Shown here in pieces: positions 36,952 to 48,095 of a stretch of 64,000 nucleotides of DNA. Origin of the DNA: Melastoma dodecandrum (Eukaryota > Streptophyta > Magnoliopsida > Myrtales > Melastomataceae). The stretch lies in the NCBI GenBank assembly GCA_029817715.1, contig JARUPY010000539.1, positions 1,215,501 through 1,279,500 of the forward strand, read 5' to 3'. The position numbers and the translations under genes were made by a program. Position 1 is the stretch's first letter, and every line of letters starts with the position of its first letter. The notes beneath the pieces are model-generated. The model worked only from the letters and a program-made list of their open reading frames with translations, was not told the origin of the DNA and did no database searches.

Positions 36952-38190
36952 TCATCTACTCCCATCATCAGCAACCAAGGCAAGAGCTCTGCGCCTCCTT
37001 GCCGATGAGCTTGTCCCCATGAAAAACGACCTCCCCCTTCCAGTTCTAATGTCTGATCCTGGACTGGAACTAGAAGAAGCACCGGATGACATACTTGATC
37101 CAATTGCTCTCCTTCCGCCGCCAAAGCATCCAAACAGGTTCCTGAAAACCCTCCTCGGGAGACCACCGCTCTGTCTCCCTCCGCTTCCCCTTGCTGCCCA
37201 AGATATCCTTCTGGGAACACCACCGTTGTTGAAACTGGCATCCATCTCAGTATAGACAACTGGCAGCTCCCTCTCTCCGTTTCTCTGTCCGCCTGAAAAC
37301 CGCCCCACCGCAAATCCACCGCCAGGCAGCCTCCATATAGTCAATCCCACCGTGTTGTTGTTGTTGTTGTCGTCGTTCGTATTGCCAGCCTCTTCCTCGT
37401 TGCTAACTCTATCCTCCATAACTCTCCTTCCATTCTCGACTGCCCTTCCTGAGCTATGCTCCCTAGAACTCTCGTTACCATCCACTGGCAACTCGAACCG
37501 ACAGACGGGACAAGAGTTGCGCATGGCCAACCACGGCAGGATACAATCTTTATGGTATATATGCTTGCAAGGCATCTCACTGGCATCACATCCCAATTCA
37601 AAGACCTCCTTACAAACAGCACAGTGCAACTCGCTCGTCACATGATCCCCGCTGATCTCTACCACAGGCATTCCTTCAATTGCAGCCTTGGACGCCGGAG
37701 GATGATCTAAACGGCTGATTCCATTGATCTCTATCTGTGACAGCTGGTCCAGCAACCGGTCAAACCCAGATCCAAGCAAAAACTCTGAGATCGAAGGCGG
37801 CAAAGGACGCAGTCCCGAACCGCCGCCGTCATCGTAGTACAACTCGTACGAATTATGCTCCCTCGCATCCTCAGATCCATCGGAAGGCCTGCGAAGCACT
37901 ATAACCGGATTGAAGGGGGATCTGTCACCCGCATTCCGACGTGCACGCCTGAGGTTCCCGGAAGAAGAGTTCTGTGAATTGATCATATACATTGCTGCGG
38001 CTGGAAACCGGCCACGGCGACGGTGGTCTGCGGCCACAGAGGGCGGAGGCGGGGTCCTGGCGGCGGAAGAGGCATCAATCTCCTCGACGAAGCCACCATC
38101 ACAATTAGGGCAGGTGATCGAGTCCTGGGTCCAGACCCTAACGAATCTGCTGCACCTGTAGCACCAGTAGGACGAAGACGCCGAAGACAT
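36952..38190 (-). CDS. RING-H2 E3 ligase of the RDUF (RING + DUF1117) family
   Basis: A single exon encodes 412 residues. The N-terminal zinc ribbon has CYRC-type cysteines at 10, 13, 27 and 30 ([24 protein letters not shown]). The RING-H2 spans about 190-230: [36 protein letters not shown]. The C-terminal DUF1117 region has [19 protein letters not shown] and VYTEMD, then a basic Ser-rich tail. The architecture matches Arabidopsis RDUF1/RDUF2, soluble ligases reported in ABA-dependent drought response; orthology is inferred. It lacks introns, as in the family. The start at 38190 fits the family's MSS..SYWC beginning. Confidence 0.93.
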   Translation of the reverse strand: MSSASSSYWCYRCSRFVRVWTQDSITCPNCDGGFVEEIDASSAARTPPPPSVAADHRRRGRFPAAAMYMINSQNSSSGNLRRARRNAGDRSPFNPVIVLRRPSDGSEDAREHNSYELYYDDGGGSGLRPLPPSISEFLLGSGFDRLLDQLSQIEINGISRLDHPPASKAAIEGMPVVEISGDHVTSELHCAVCKEVFELGCDASEMPCKHIYHKDCILPWLAMRNSCPVCRFELPVDGNESSREHSSGRAVENGRRVMEDRVSNEEEAGNTNDDNNNNNTVGLTIWRLPGGGFAVGRFSGGQRNGERELPVVYTEMDASFNNGGVPRRISWAARGSGGRQSGGLPRRVFRNLFGCFGGGRRAIGSSMSSGASSSSSPGSDIRTGRGRSFFMGTSSSARRRRALALVADDGSR

Positions 38191-41100
38191 CTAAGAACGC
38201 GATCAATCTTCCTAAAGCTCGCACAAACCCAACCCAAGATTAAACCTTTCCAAAAGATCAAACCCCGGGAAGATCCAAACTCAACAGGAACCACCCCCAA
38301 AACCGACAAAACCAAGACAGACCAGACCGTACGCCAATAACAAAACCAATCCGGGAGCTAAAAGAACCCAAAAACAAAAACCAAAACCCGCCAGGAAAAT
38401 CGAAAGGGGATAAAGGGAGGACCCCTACTCCGTCCAAGATCTGAGCAAACAAAGGTCGTCAAGCTTTGGGAAGGCAAACAAACACCTCGCGGGGACAGCT
38501 CAGAGGAAATGGAAGAAAGGATCAAAAGGGTGGATGGAAGGGGAGGTTTTTAAAAGGGATCCGGAGGAGGAAGACGACGGGGAAATCTTGCTCAGGAAGG
38601 AAAAGGAGGGACAGGACAGGGGGTTAACAGAAGAAGAACGAGAAGAAGATAAAAGGCGGCACACAACACATCTGGGTGGGGGGTTCGGCTTGGGCTCTTG
38701 GTTCTCGCGTGCTGTCCAAGTCTATTGAGGTGGCGACACGTGGGAAGGTAGCGACTCCAAGGCCCATGTCCGTCCGTCCGATCCAGGGAGAGAATTACCG
38801 ATACGACGTTGTTTCGTGTGGTTCGGTCAAACATTTTTCCTCTTTCTTTTTTAAATGATAAGATTTGTCTAATTACTATTATAAAATCCACGAACCCATT
38901 ATATCATATTTTTATCAAGTAATTAATTGTTTGAGTGTACTCCAAAAGATCTACTTCTTGTGTAATGGACAAGTAATTTCGAAATGCCTGGGGAATATGC
39001 CTTTCCCCTTCAATAATCGTGGATGTGGAGGGCACCCCCTACCTACCTATGACTTAATTTTCCCTCCAATTTAGAAAGAAATCTCTTCCCTTTTATGGTG
39101 TATTCGGATATTTTCCTAAATAAGTTGAACAAGAAGTGAGAAAAAAAAGTAAAGAGAGTGAGTTATGCAATTCTCAGAGAAAATAGTAGAAAAAAAGTGG
39201 AAAATTTTTGTAAAATGATTGGGAGAATTTTCCCTCTATTTCCCTCCTTGGTGGATTTCACTCGAATTGAGCCGTTTGAGTTTTTATTTAGGAAAAAATA
39301 TCAATTTATTGCATCAAGACTAATTTTTTATTTTATCATTAAGTTAGTTTGTTATATAATTTTGTCATCAATTTTTATTTTTATTTTAATTTTGGCCAAT
39401 CTTGAATTTTATCGTGCGTAAGCTAAACATATCTTAATAATTTTCATTTATCGACTAAAAAGGAAAAATATTTTAAAAAATGAGAAATAATATTGAAACC
39501 TTTCATGTATTTTTTTATTTTAAAATTTTAATGGACAAATCAAGTGAATTGGAAGCCGAAGTTAAAGATAGTTGCTGATGCTGTCAAAAATACATAAAAT
39601 CGATAAAGGTTGGATGATGTTCTATTATGGGGCTGCTATTACGGATAAAGTGGATTACGATGCGAATGAATGAGAGGTTGAAACTCCACTATCATATGAC
39701 ACGAGTCGGACTATATTAATGGCTTTTTTCGTTAGAAGAAATTCAAGATTGACTAAAATAAAAATAAAAATAAAAGTTGGTGATAAAATTATATAACAAG
39801 CTAAGTTAATGACAAAACAGAAAGTTGACTCAAACGTATATTTTAACTTTTATTTATATATTACAAACTATTGCCCTGGGAGTTTCATATCACGGGTCTT
39901 TCGACCGGGATTACATATTATTATTTCGTTTTTTGAGATATTTCTCGTCGATGGCCTTGAAATAATGACCCTTGTTGGGTCTTATTTGTTGGGTCCGACC
40001 CGGCCTTTTTATTGCCTTTTGATCCTCCCCCTACAACGTTGAAGGAGAAAGTACCGGATAACTTGACTAAAAGTAAAACTCGACGGGGGGCATCAAATTT
40101 CCTAATTCATTTTCCATCCATCGCAGCCGAAATGTAAATTAAAAATTTTATTTAGAAAGATTTTCCCCACCAGAAATTTAAGGAACGTCGCTTTCTTTCT
40201 TGCTTTTTGGAGCAGTATTCTATGCAGTTGTTCTAAAGCCCTTCCTTTTTTCAGCTTTCACTAACGAAACCCGAGACCAAACCAACGAACCCCCATCTTA
40301 CGTTCGTTTATTACAGGACAGATCAAAGTGTTCATAGGAGAGCTTAGCATGTAGATAATTCGTTTACTATGATAAATATGAGTTCCTCTTTCTCCCTCTC
40401 TATTTTGTGTTCCTATCGTTTTAGAATGGGGAAAAAAAAAGGAGTGGCAAAGAAACTCCACTCCCATCTTTCTTTTGCCATCGCGACGTGTCTTGGTTGT
40501 TTCCTGGGAATGGTAATGACCCGATTTTGGGGGTCGAGTGGAAGTTGCCGGACCATCGTCCAAAAGTTCCCCCCTCTTGTTTTTATCAATCTAGGGTTTG
40601 GGCACACGAGGACGGTCGAAGAATGATTTCGAGCCCCTCGTAGTGCGACCGACCGCTGATATGGACGTTAAGGGGCGACACGGCGCACGCGCTTAGGATT
40701 ATGTTTTGGCACCTAATTTCACGTGCTACCGACGAAAAGGGGGTTCGATAGTGGCTTCGCGATACAAAAATGCGTGCGATCAGTGCATGTGAAGTGTTGG
40801 GTTGTAACTAATATTGTCGACGAGGTTCGACCATTGTCTTAGTGTTTGGTAACAACATAGTCGCCGAGGAATTTAATAGTTTGTCCAAATATAAGGCGTG
40901 TAATTACGCACCTGCATTATATTTGCATTCCCCGTGTATGAACGAGATAAATAAATAAATAAAATTTTCGCTATTCAATATAACGTATCAAACTTTAACC
41001 ACGTCAAATTCGTAAAATATTCACTAATAAAAAATCAAGAAATGAAACCTCTACATTTACTTTTAGCAATTCGCTATTACTATTATTAATATTACTACTA

Positions 41101-41794
41101 TTATTATTGTTATTATGGTGATCATCGTCGTCGTCGTAACACATGAAATCCAAATTCAGACTTTTTTTTTTAACGGTTCATCCGCAAATGGAATTAAAAA
41201 TCAATTTGGGGACCGACGTGTGAATATTTCTTTGGGTTTCTATTATTCGTAGTTAGTTGCAATTCCTTTGTCTTTTTTCTCCTATAGACAACACGTGAAA
41301 GGTGACACGACATGATTATGCTCGGGTCGGGGCACCATACGTGTCCGAATTCAAGTCACGTTTGTTGGACCAAATATTGCCTCGATTTCTCCACCTCTAT
41401 TATCTTCAGCCAGTTTATTAAGTATGCCGCGATTGATCATCCATCAATGGAGTGGACGACCACTTGGGCATCTATTGAAAGGTTGCTCAAAATCAGGCAA
41501 ACCCAAATCAAACATGGAGGATAGAAAAGAGTTGAAGCTATTATATAAATCTAACTGGCTCACTTCGGCCGATTCTATAATCCTAACAAGGTCATCCATA
41601 CGACATCAAACCGATTTCGAATGAATCTAATAATGATCCAGATGGGAAGAATCGATCATCTTAGGCACGTATTATTTGAGAGGATCCAAGGAAATTACGT
41701 TAACATTGGAACTATAGTTTTTAAGCACAAATGAATTGTGTAGTTGAGACTGGAAAAACAAGTTACTCAATCGTTTGGACATGATCGAACTATA
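38191..41794. other. Intergenic region; MITE but no gene
   Basis: The RDUF 5' leader to about 38530 is followed by AT-rich DNA, an intact MITE (listed separately) and about 2 kb with no recognisable coding region. (TTA)n-like and (CGT)n-like short runs occur near 41080-41130. Confidence 0.45.
39295..39844. mobile_element. MITE with about 105-115 bp terminal inverted repeats, copy 2
   Basis: Left arm 39295-39410 and right arm 39739-39844 are inverted copies: GTTAGTTTGTTATATAATTT on the left corresponds to AAATTATATAACAAGCTAA on the right. The interior aligns with 21885-22325. Total length is about 550 bp with no coding capacity. This suggests a non-autonomous DNA transposon or fold-back element. 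The superfamily is not assigned because I cannot see a convincing target-site duplication. Confidence 0.8.
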
Positions 41795-43200
41795 TTATGT
41801 CTTATTGAATGAAAGGGGCTTGAAGGTGCCGACCACCTTCTTGATCCAGTTCGATGAAGAGGCACAGGCAGCGGCCGTGGTCAGGGTCCCATCATTCCCG
41901 GCCAGGACCCTGTACTTGTCCTTCCTTGTGAAGTTGGTGCACTCGAACCCGAGCGTGGCTGCTAGGATGCCTTGCACATAGTTTGCCACATCGTGTGGGC
42001 TCTTCCCTGACGAGCATGTGGCCTCGGCCGGCCCTGGTTAAGGAAGGTCACCTCATAGACGGGCCTCGGGTTCATGAAGAGAAGATCAGATCCATCGCGT
42101 GGAAGAAGTCGACCTTGTAGTTCATCGCCACCGGGACGATCCTGTTGGTCAGTTCCTCAAACAGCACGCTGAACCGAAGCAGGAAAGGCTCCCTACAGGT
42201 TGTCCCCTCGGGGCATACTGCTAGATCACCCTTGGATAGTTTTGATTTGATCTCCTCCTTGTCGAGTTCCCTGATCCGTGTCAACCAGATGGTCGGTATT
42301 GGGGACAGGATCTCGGAGAGCTTTGAGATGGTGTAGGTGACGGCAGGGATCTTGCGGCCCAGCACTGTGGATAATACTACAGGGTCCATTAGCGTGCGAT
42401 GAGTGCACACAAAGAGGACCCGTTGACATTCTCAGACGACACAGGAGGCAGCCGCTTGCCTCTCACTATCACCCTTCCTCCCAAGATAGGGGCGATGATG
42501 GGGATCAACCTGAGCGGTAGGGTGAGCCCAACAGCTATACGGATGAAGGCCAGCACAATCCCGAACGGAATCCATGCAACGATCATCAATGCGGTGATGA
42601 AGTTTGGACGCTTGACCAGCCGGCCATCATGGAAGATTACTGAGGGCAAAGTCCGCGGCATTCCTCTGTCAAGCTGTGCATCATCTGCTGGCAGGTTTGG
42701 TTGATGGATCTGTTCCTGCAAGACAAACAGAACGTGCTAGTCATAAGATTATTGCTTCCGAAGATTCATCAACAGAAGTTGTAGGACTTACTTTGCAAAT
42801 AGGCAGGAACGAGAGCCTTGATTCGGCCCGTCCAAGTCCAAGGGAAGGCGACTGACCGCCGAAAACCCTTGCAACCCTCTCCGTAACAGTTCCAAATCCA
42901 CTCCTCACGAGCCTGTTGCGAACCCGAATCTGTTCACATCCAGTTCAGTCCCTATCACCTCGTCGCCACCCAAGTGCTCCTTCACAAACCTGTCCACCAT
43001 AACCCTAGGCATCCTAGTGACGACGACCCTCTTCTCACGAGCCCTGAAAAGCCTCCAAGCCGCATCTCTCACGTCCTCCCCGTAAAACTTGGGCAACACC
43101 GCCTTCCCGACCGACTCGATCTCCCGACACCCGCACCCCGGCCGTCGCGACAAATATCTTAACAGAAGGTAACTTTATACAAGAGGACTTGGGAATCGGA
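41795..43200 (-). pseudogene. GPAT1-like glycerol-3-phosphate acyltransferase pseudogene
   Basis: The acyltransferase is recognisable in pieces: [31 protein letters not shown], the H-x4-D box [33 protein letters not shown] and [20 protein letters not shown]. The intron between FLPICK and EQIHQPN is still present (42716-42791). At least five frame breaks occur: after GVRVS, after FGFATG, before VLFVCTHR, before MNPRP (with loss of about eight residues) and between FLNQ and PAEATCS. The N-terminal part is missing. Intact members acylate glycerol 3-phosphate at sn-2 for extracellular lipids; this copy cannot. Confidence 0.88.
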
Positions 43201-43569
43201 TCGGATGAGTAATAATCCAACACGTTTTTTGGATCAACAACTTTTTGATTGAATGGGATGGGGAGGGTTGGAGAATCAGTGAGCTACCGGGCAGGGCTGG
43301 GACATCATGAGAGAGATTTGCATTATATGTACAGAAAGCAAACGACCCGGATCATTCAATACGACGGTATAAACTCATGGAAAACTATTAATACCACCAG
43401 TTAAGAGTAGTAGAAGAAGAAGTACTCTTACAGCTTATTGGGTAGAGTTTGGTTCGACAAACCATTTTGGACTTTCGGGTTACCTTAAACAATTACAACT
43501 TATCAATGCCATGAACCCAATGTTCTTATCGAAAATAGCAAATAAAGCACGCAAATAAACCCGGGGGAT

Positions 43570-43616
43570 GTGGGCCTTACTGGGCCACGGCCCTTCCCAT
43601 TATAAAGCCCAATCAA
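43570..43616. promoter_or_regulatory. GGCCCA cluster with TATA-like box
   Basis: TGGGCC, CTGGGCCA, ACGGCCC and AAGCCCAAT occur within 47 bp together with ATTATAAAG near 43602. This looks like a site II promoter. It lies about 1 kb before the Pumilio start and 370 bp upstream of the GPAT relic, so its client is unclear. Confidence 0.35.
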
Positions 43617-44599
43617 TCTATTTTTTTTTTATATTAGTGTTGATTGCAGACAGACACCCATGTGTACTGGTTGTATGGGAAAATTAATTAAATATTAAGG
43701 GAAGGGGGACTGCTGCTATGTTTTCCGAAAATTCCACGTGTCCCCACCTTTCTCTCTACCTGCCTCGTCATCATAAATTAGATTTCCTCACAAATTAAAA
43801 ATTTATGATCTCATCTCCAACACTTTGTTAATAGCCAAAATCTAGCCTGTCCCTGTTGTTGTCTCATTTATTAGTACTTCTTTTCTTTTCTCTACTTTTT
43901 TATAAAATAATATTAGTATTAAGATATGACATCTGGTGCTGGCAAAGAACAAACCCAAAAAAGGGAAATACCCAATAGCCAAAGCCCCTTCGTAAAATAA
44001 AAATTATAAACAAATGGTAACGAAATCCACTGACTAAATTTGTTATTTTTTTTATTACATTTTTTAACAAAATCCCAGAATAAAAAAGCAACAACTGTAA
44101 TAAAAAACCCTAAACGAACAGCCGCAACGACACTGATCTTGACCGTTGGTCCTAGGAATCAAACGGCCGATATATTCCCAACCATCAATTCTTTCTTTTC
44201 ATCACATTGGGGCGATCTTCTCTCCTTGCAAACTTTTTCGCTTTTTTACCCTTCCTTCCTTCCCCTTCTCCGGACAACGCTTCTGTCCAAGAATCGGTCT
44301 CCAGGACTCTCCCCCCCCCCCCGGGCACCCACCCTTTACGGGACGTGACTTTAATGGAAAGATCGATGCTTTTCGTTCCTAACTCCTGATTTTTAGTACT
44401 CGGGCTGCTCTCGGTTTTTTGTACGAAGATCACTCTCCCCCTCCTCCCCCCCCCGTCTCTCTCTCTCTCTTGTAGCTTTAATCTAACGTAGATTACATGC
44501 TCGTCTGATCGTCCGTTGGTTGGATCCGAGCTGATTTCCAGCTCGAAGTTTCGCTTTTGGGAATCGGGTTGTTCTCTGTTTGATGATCGTACGTCTGAG

Positions 44600-47500
44600 A
44601 TGATCACGGATACGCGTCCCAACATGATGTCCGATGTTGCACTGCGGTCTTTGCTCAGTAACAGGGATGATTTCCATGAAAGGGGTGGCTTTGCGAAAGA
44701 AAACGAGGTTGCTAGGAGTGGGTCAGCACCTCCGACTGTGGAAGGGTCCCTTGCCGTGTTCGGGGGGTTGTTTGGCGTTTCGAGGACGGCAGTGGGTTGT
44801 GATAAGATCGGCGGGAAGGGGTTTGTTTGTAACGATGAGGACTTGAGGGCTGATCCTGCTTACGTGAATTACTATTACTCTAATGCTAATATTAATCCAA
44901 GGTTGCCCCCGCCGCTGCTGTCGAAGGAGGAGTGGCGATCTGCACAGCGTTGGGGCGTAGGGAGGTCCTTGCTGGGAGGGAAGGAAGAGAGTGCGGGGGC
45001 TGGGGTGGAAGTGAACGGCAGTGAGTGGAGTGGAGATGGGTTGATCGGGTTGGGGTTTGGAAGTGGGCAGAGAAGTATTGCCGATATCATTCAGGTTGAT
45101 TTCAAATTGTTCTGTTTTGTTGGTGCTCTGGATCATTCGCTTTTTTTTTTTCAGTTTGCTAGTGCCTTGTGATCATGGTGGTGATGAATTCTTGGCTTCT
45201 ATTAGTCTGCCAGCTTGCCCTGTTCTTGCTATTCGTTCTTTGTTTGCTTTTCAGCTGATGATCATTCCTTTATTCCTGTTTGTCTATTTCCCAGTGTATT
45301 TGAAGATTTTTACAGGATGATACTGAATGTTCCCTTGAGTTGAATAATTACCACTATCATTTTACGAGAAAGTAGTTCAGTTAAATTTTCGTTGGATATT
45401 GTTTTGTCTACTCAATGCTAATGCTCGAGTCAAATTTCAAGTTCTGCTGTGTTAGTGACCCGTGTCCATGTAGATTTTGTGTTTATGTTCTGGAAATAAA
45501 GCTTGTAAGTAATGATAAGGAGTTGGTTCTCTTGTGACTTTGTCATAGGATGAATTGAGCTATCCAGCAAATGCTTCGAGGCAACCTTCTCGTTCAGCCA
45601 GCCGGAATGAGTTCAACGATATCATGGAATATCCCGAGGTTCAGCTTATAGACCGGCTTCCAAGTCCTGGAATCCCGCCTATTGGTTCTGGAAGAGTTTC
45701 CTCATTTAATAGGAGTATCTCCAGCAGGAATAATTCGTCTAGTTCAGTCTCGACTAGGGTTGATGACAGAGCAGATCTTGTTACCGCTTTATCTGTCCTA
45801 AACATATCCAGTAGTGGTCTGCTAGATGCTCAGAATCAGTTATACAGCCCGAAATCGATGAAGTCAGGCTCTGAATTGCGGAATATCAATGGGGCAGGTC
45901 ATTATTCTCCGGCGAATGCTTCGAAGTTCCATAAAGTGAATTCAGTCAATCAGCACTCAAGTTCAACAGACTATGTTGGAACCCAACTTGCTTTGCTAGG
46001 CGAGAAAGCACTGCTAGGTAGAGAATACTTGAGTAATTCGTACTCTAATTTGATGGGAGTCGAGGATGTTTACTCAGATGCAGCCTGTTCTTCTCCAAAG
46101 TACCAATATGGTGCTGCCTATGGGAGAACTGAGATGATGACCAACGGCTACTATGGAAATATTGGCTATGGAATGGGCATGCCTTATTTTGGTAATCAAC
46201 TGGCCGGTGTCATCCCTAATTCTCCTCCTGGATATGGCAGTCCAATCCAGCACGGTTGTTTTCCTCCTGGTTGGAGGGCAAATGGCAGTTATCTGGATGA
46301 CAGTTATCCGGCCTCACTGCTGGAAGAGTTCAAAAGCAACAAAGCCAGATGCTCTGAGCTTTCTGAGATTGTCGGTCATGTAGTTGAGTTCAGGTATAAA
46401 TGTTTGTGGTTCTTATTCTCAGATCTTGGAAACCTGTGGCTCTTACTTCGTTGTTGATAATTTTATTGCAGTTCCGATCAGTATGGAAGTAGATTCATCC
46501 AGCAAAAGCTTGAGACTGCATCGTCGGTGGAGATAAATATGGTCTTCAATGAAATAATGCCCCGAGCACTGACTCTGATGACTGATGTCTTTGGAAATTA
46601 CGTGGTTCAGAAGGTATGAGTTTGCCATATTTCCTAAACCTTGACATTGCTGCAGTACCTTCAGTTTTCGACTTCGATCCGACTCTTTCTGGATTGTTTC
46701 GGATTTGATGCCCTCCATTTGTATTTCCAGTTTTTGGAGCATGGAAGTTCATTGCAAGTAAGGAAGCTGGCCGATCAACTCAATGGTCATGTTCTGACTC
46801 TGAGCCTTCAAATGTATGGCTGTCGAGTCATACAGAAGGTGAAGATCCTTACTTTGTAGCATGGACTGTTTTGTTTCTACAACTCTTTATTTTGTTCGAC
46901 TTCGATCCGACTCTTTATGGCCGGTTAGTCGGTGATATTATAGCACTTCTGTTCATTCTAATTGGAATTGATAAGCTGTCTATCTTGCTTAATGAATGAC
47001 TCAGGCTATAGAAGTATGTGAATTGGACCAGCAGTCCAAGATGGCGATGGAGCTTGATGGGCATGTGATGCGGTGCGTACGTGATCAGAATGGAAACCAT
47101 GTGATTCAAAAGTGCCTGGAGTGCATCCCAGAGGATGCCATTGGCTTTATAATCTCGACATTCTATGATCAGGTCGTACCGCTCTCTAAACACCCATACG
47201 GCTGCCGTGTCATTCAGGTTCGCCGTGGTTTTGCTTGATGCCTCAAGGCTAAATCAAAAGTACTTGGCTGGTGTGATTTTGATGCGATGACCTTATTATA
47301 ACAGAGGATCTTGGAGAACTGTCGTGATCCCGAAACTCTGAGGATCGTGATGGACGATATATTGCGATCAGTTTGCTTGTTGGCGCAAGATCAATACGGA
47401 AATTATGTCATACAGGTTCACATCCTCACCTATTTACAGTTGTGAGGCTCTTGATTGCCGTGATATAATGCATGAATAGGTAGGTTTCTTCTATGCACCT

Positions 47501-48095
47501 AAAAAGCTTCCACAAACCGTTGCAGCATGTGATTCAGCACGGAAAGCCACAAGAACGTTCTGCCATAATCGAGAAATTGATGGGTCAAGTAGTACAGATG
47601 AGCCAGCAGAAGTTTGCATCCAACGTCATCGAGAAATGCTTGATTTTTGGAACCCCGGCAGAACGCGAGAGTTTTGTAAACGAGATGCTTGGCTCCAACG
47701 ACGATAACGAGCCTCTTCAGGTCTGTCACTGAAACAGTTATAAGTAGCTCGTGCACCAGAAACTTCCCTAACCTTTTTCTGTTTCAGGTGATGATGAAAG
47801 ACCAGTTTGCAAACTACGTGGTGCAGAAAGTGATGGAAACCTGCGATGACCGGCAAGTCGAACTGGTCCTCAGTCGAATAAAAGTCCATTTGACTACCCT
47901 TAGGAAGTACACTTACGGGAAACACATAGTTGCACGGGCGGAGAAACTAGTGGCTGCTGGCGGTACTTTGTTACTTTCCAGTTCCAGATACCCTTTCTTC
48001 ATGCACCACTACACACATACTTATCTCTGTATGATCCTTGTGCAGAAAAGAGAATCAATTCCCAGATCATCAAGATGGGCGTAGCATCGGCATAG
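44600..48095 (+). CDS. Pumilio (PUF) RNA-binding protein
   Basis: Nine exons (44600-45094, 45549-46393, 46472-46613, 46731-46838, 47005-47217, 47305-47415, 47526-47720, 47788-47962, 48046-48095) give 777 residues. The N-terminal half is low-complexity and carries the plant Pumilio signature [20 protein letters not shown] and [19 protein letters not shown]. The PUF domain of eight repeats fills about 425-765, with [79 protein letters not shown] and [15 protein letters not shown]. These bind eight-base UGUA-containing 3' UTR sites and repress or localise mRNAs. The upstream in-frame Met at 44516 was passed over because [19 protein letters not shown] resembles family starts. A CT-rich leader precedes it. 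Confidence 0.95.

Noticed and set aside
40369..40626. 85-codon plus-strand frame with a hydrophobic centre
   Set aside because: No family signal, no promoter or splice context, and an equally long antisense frame.
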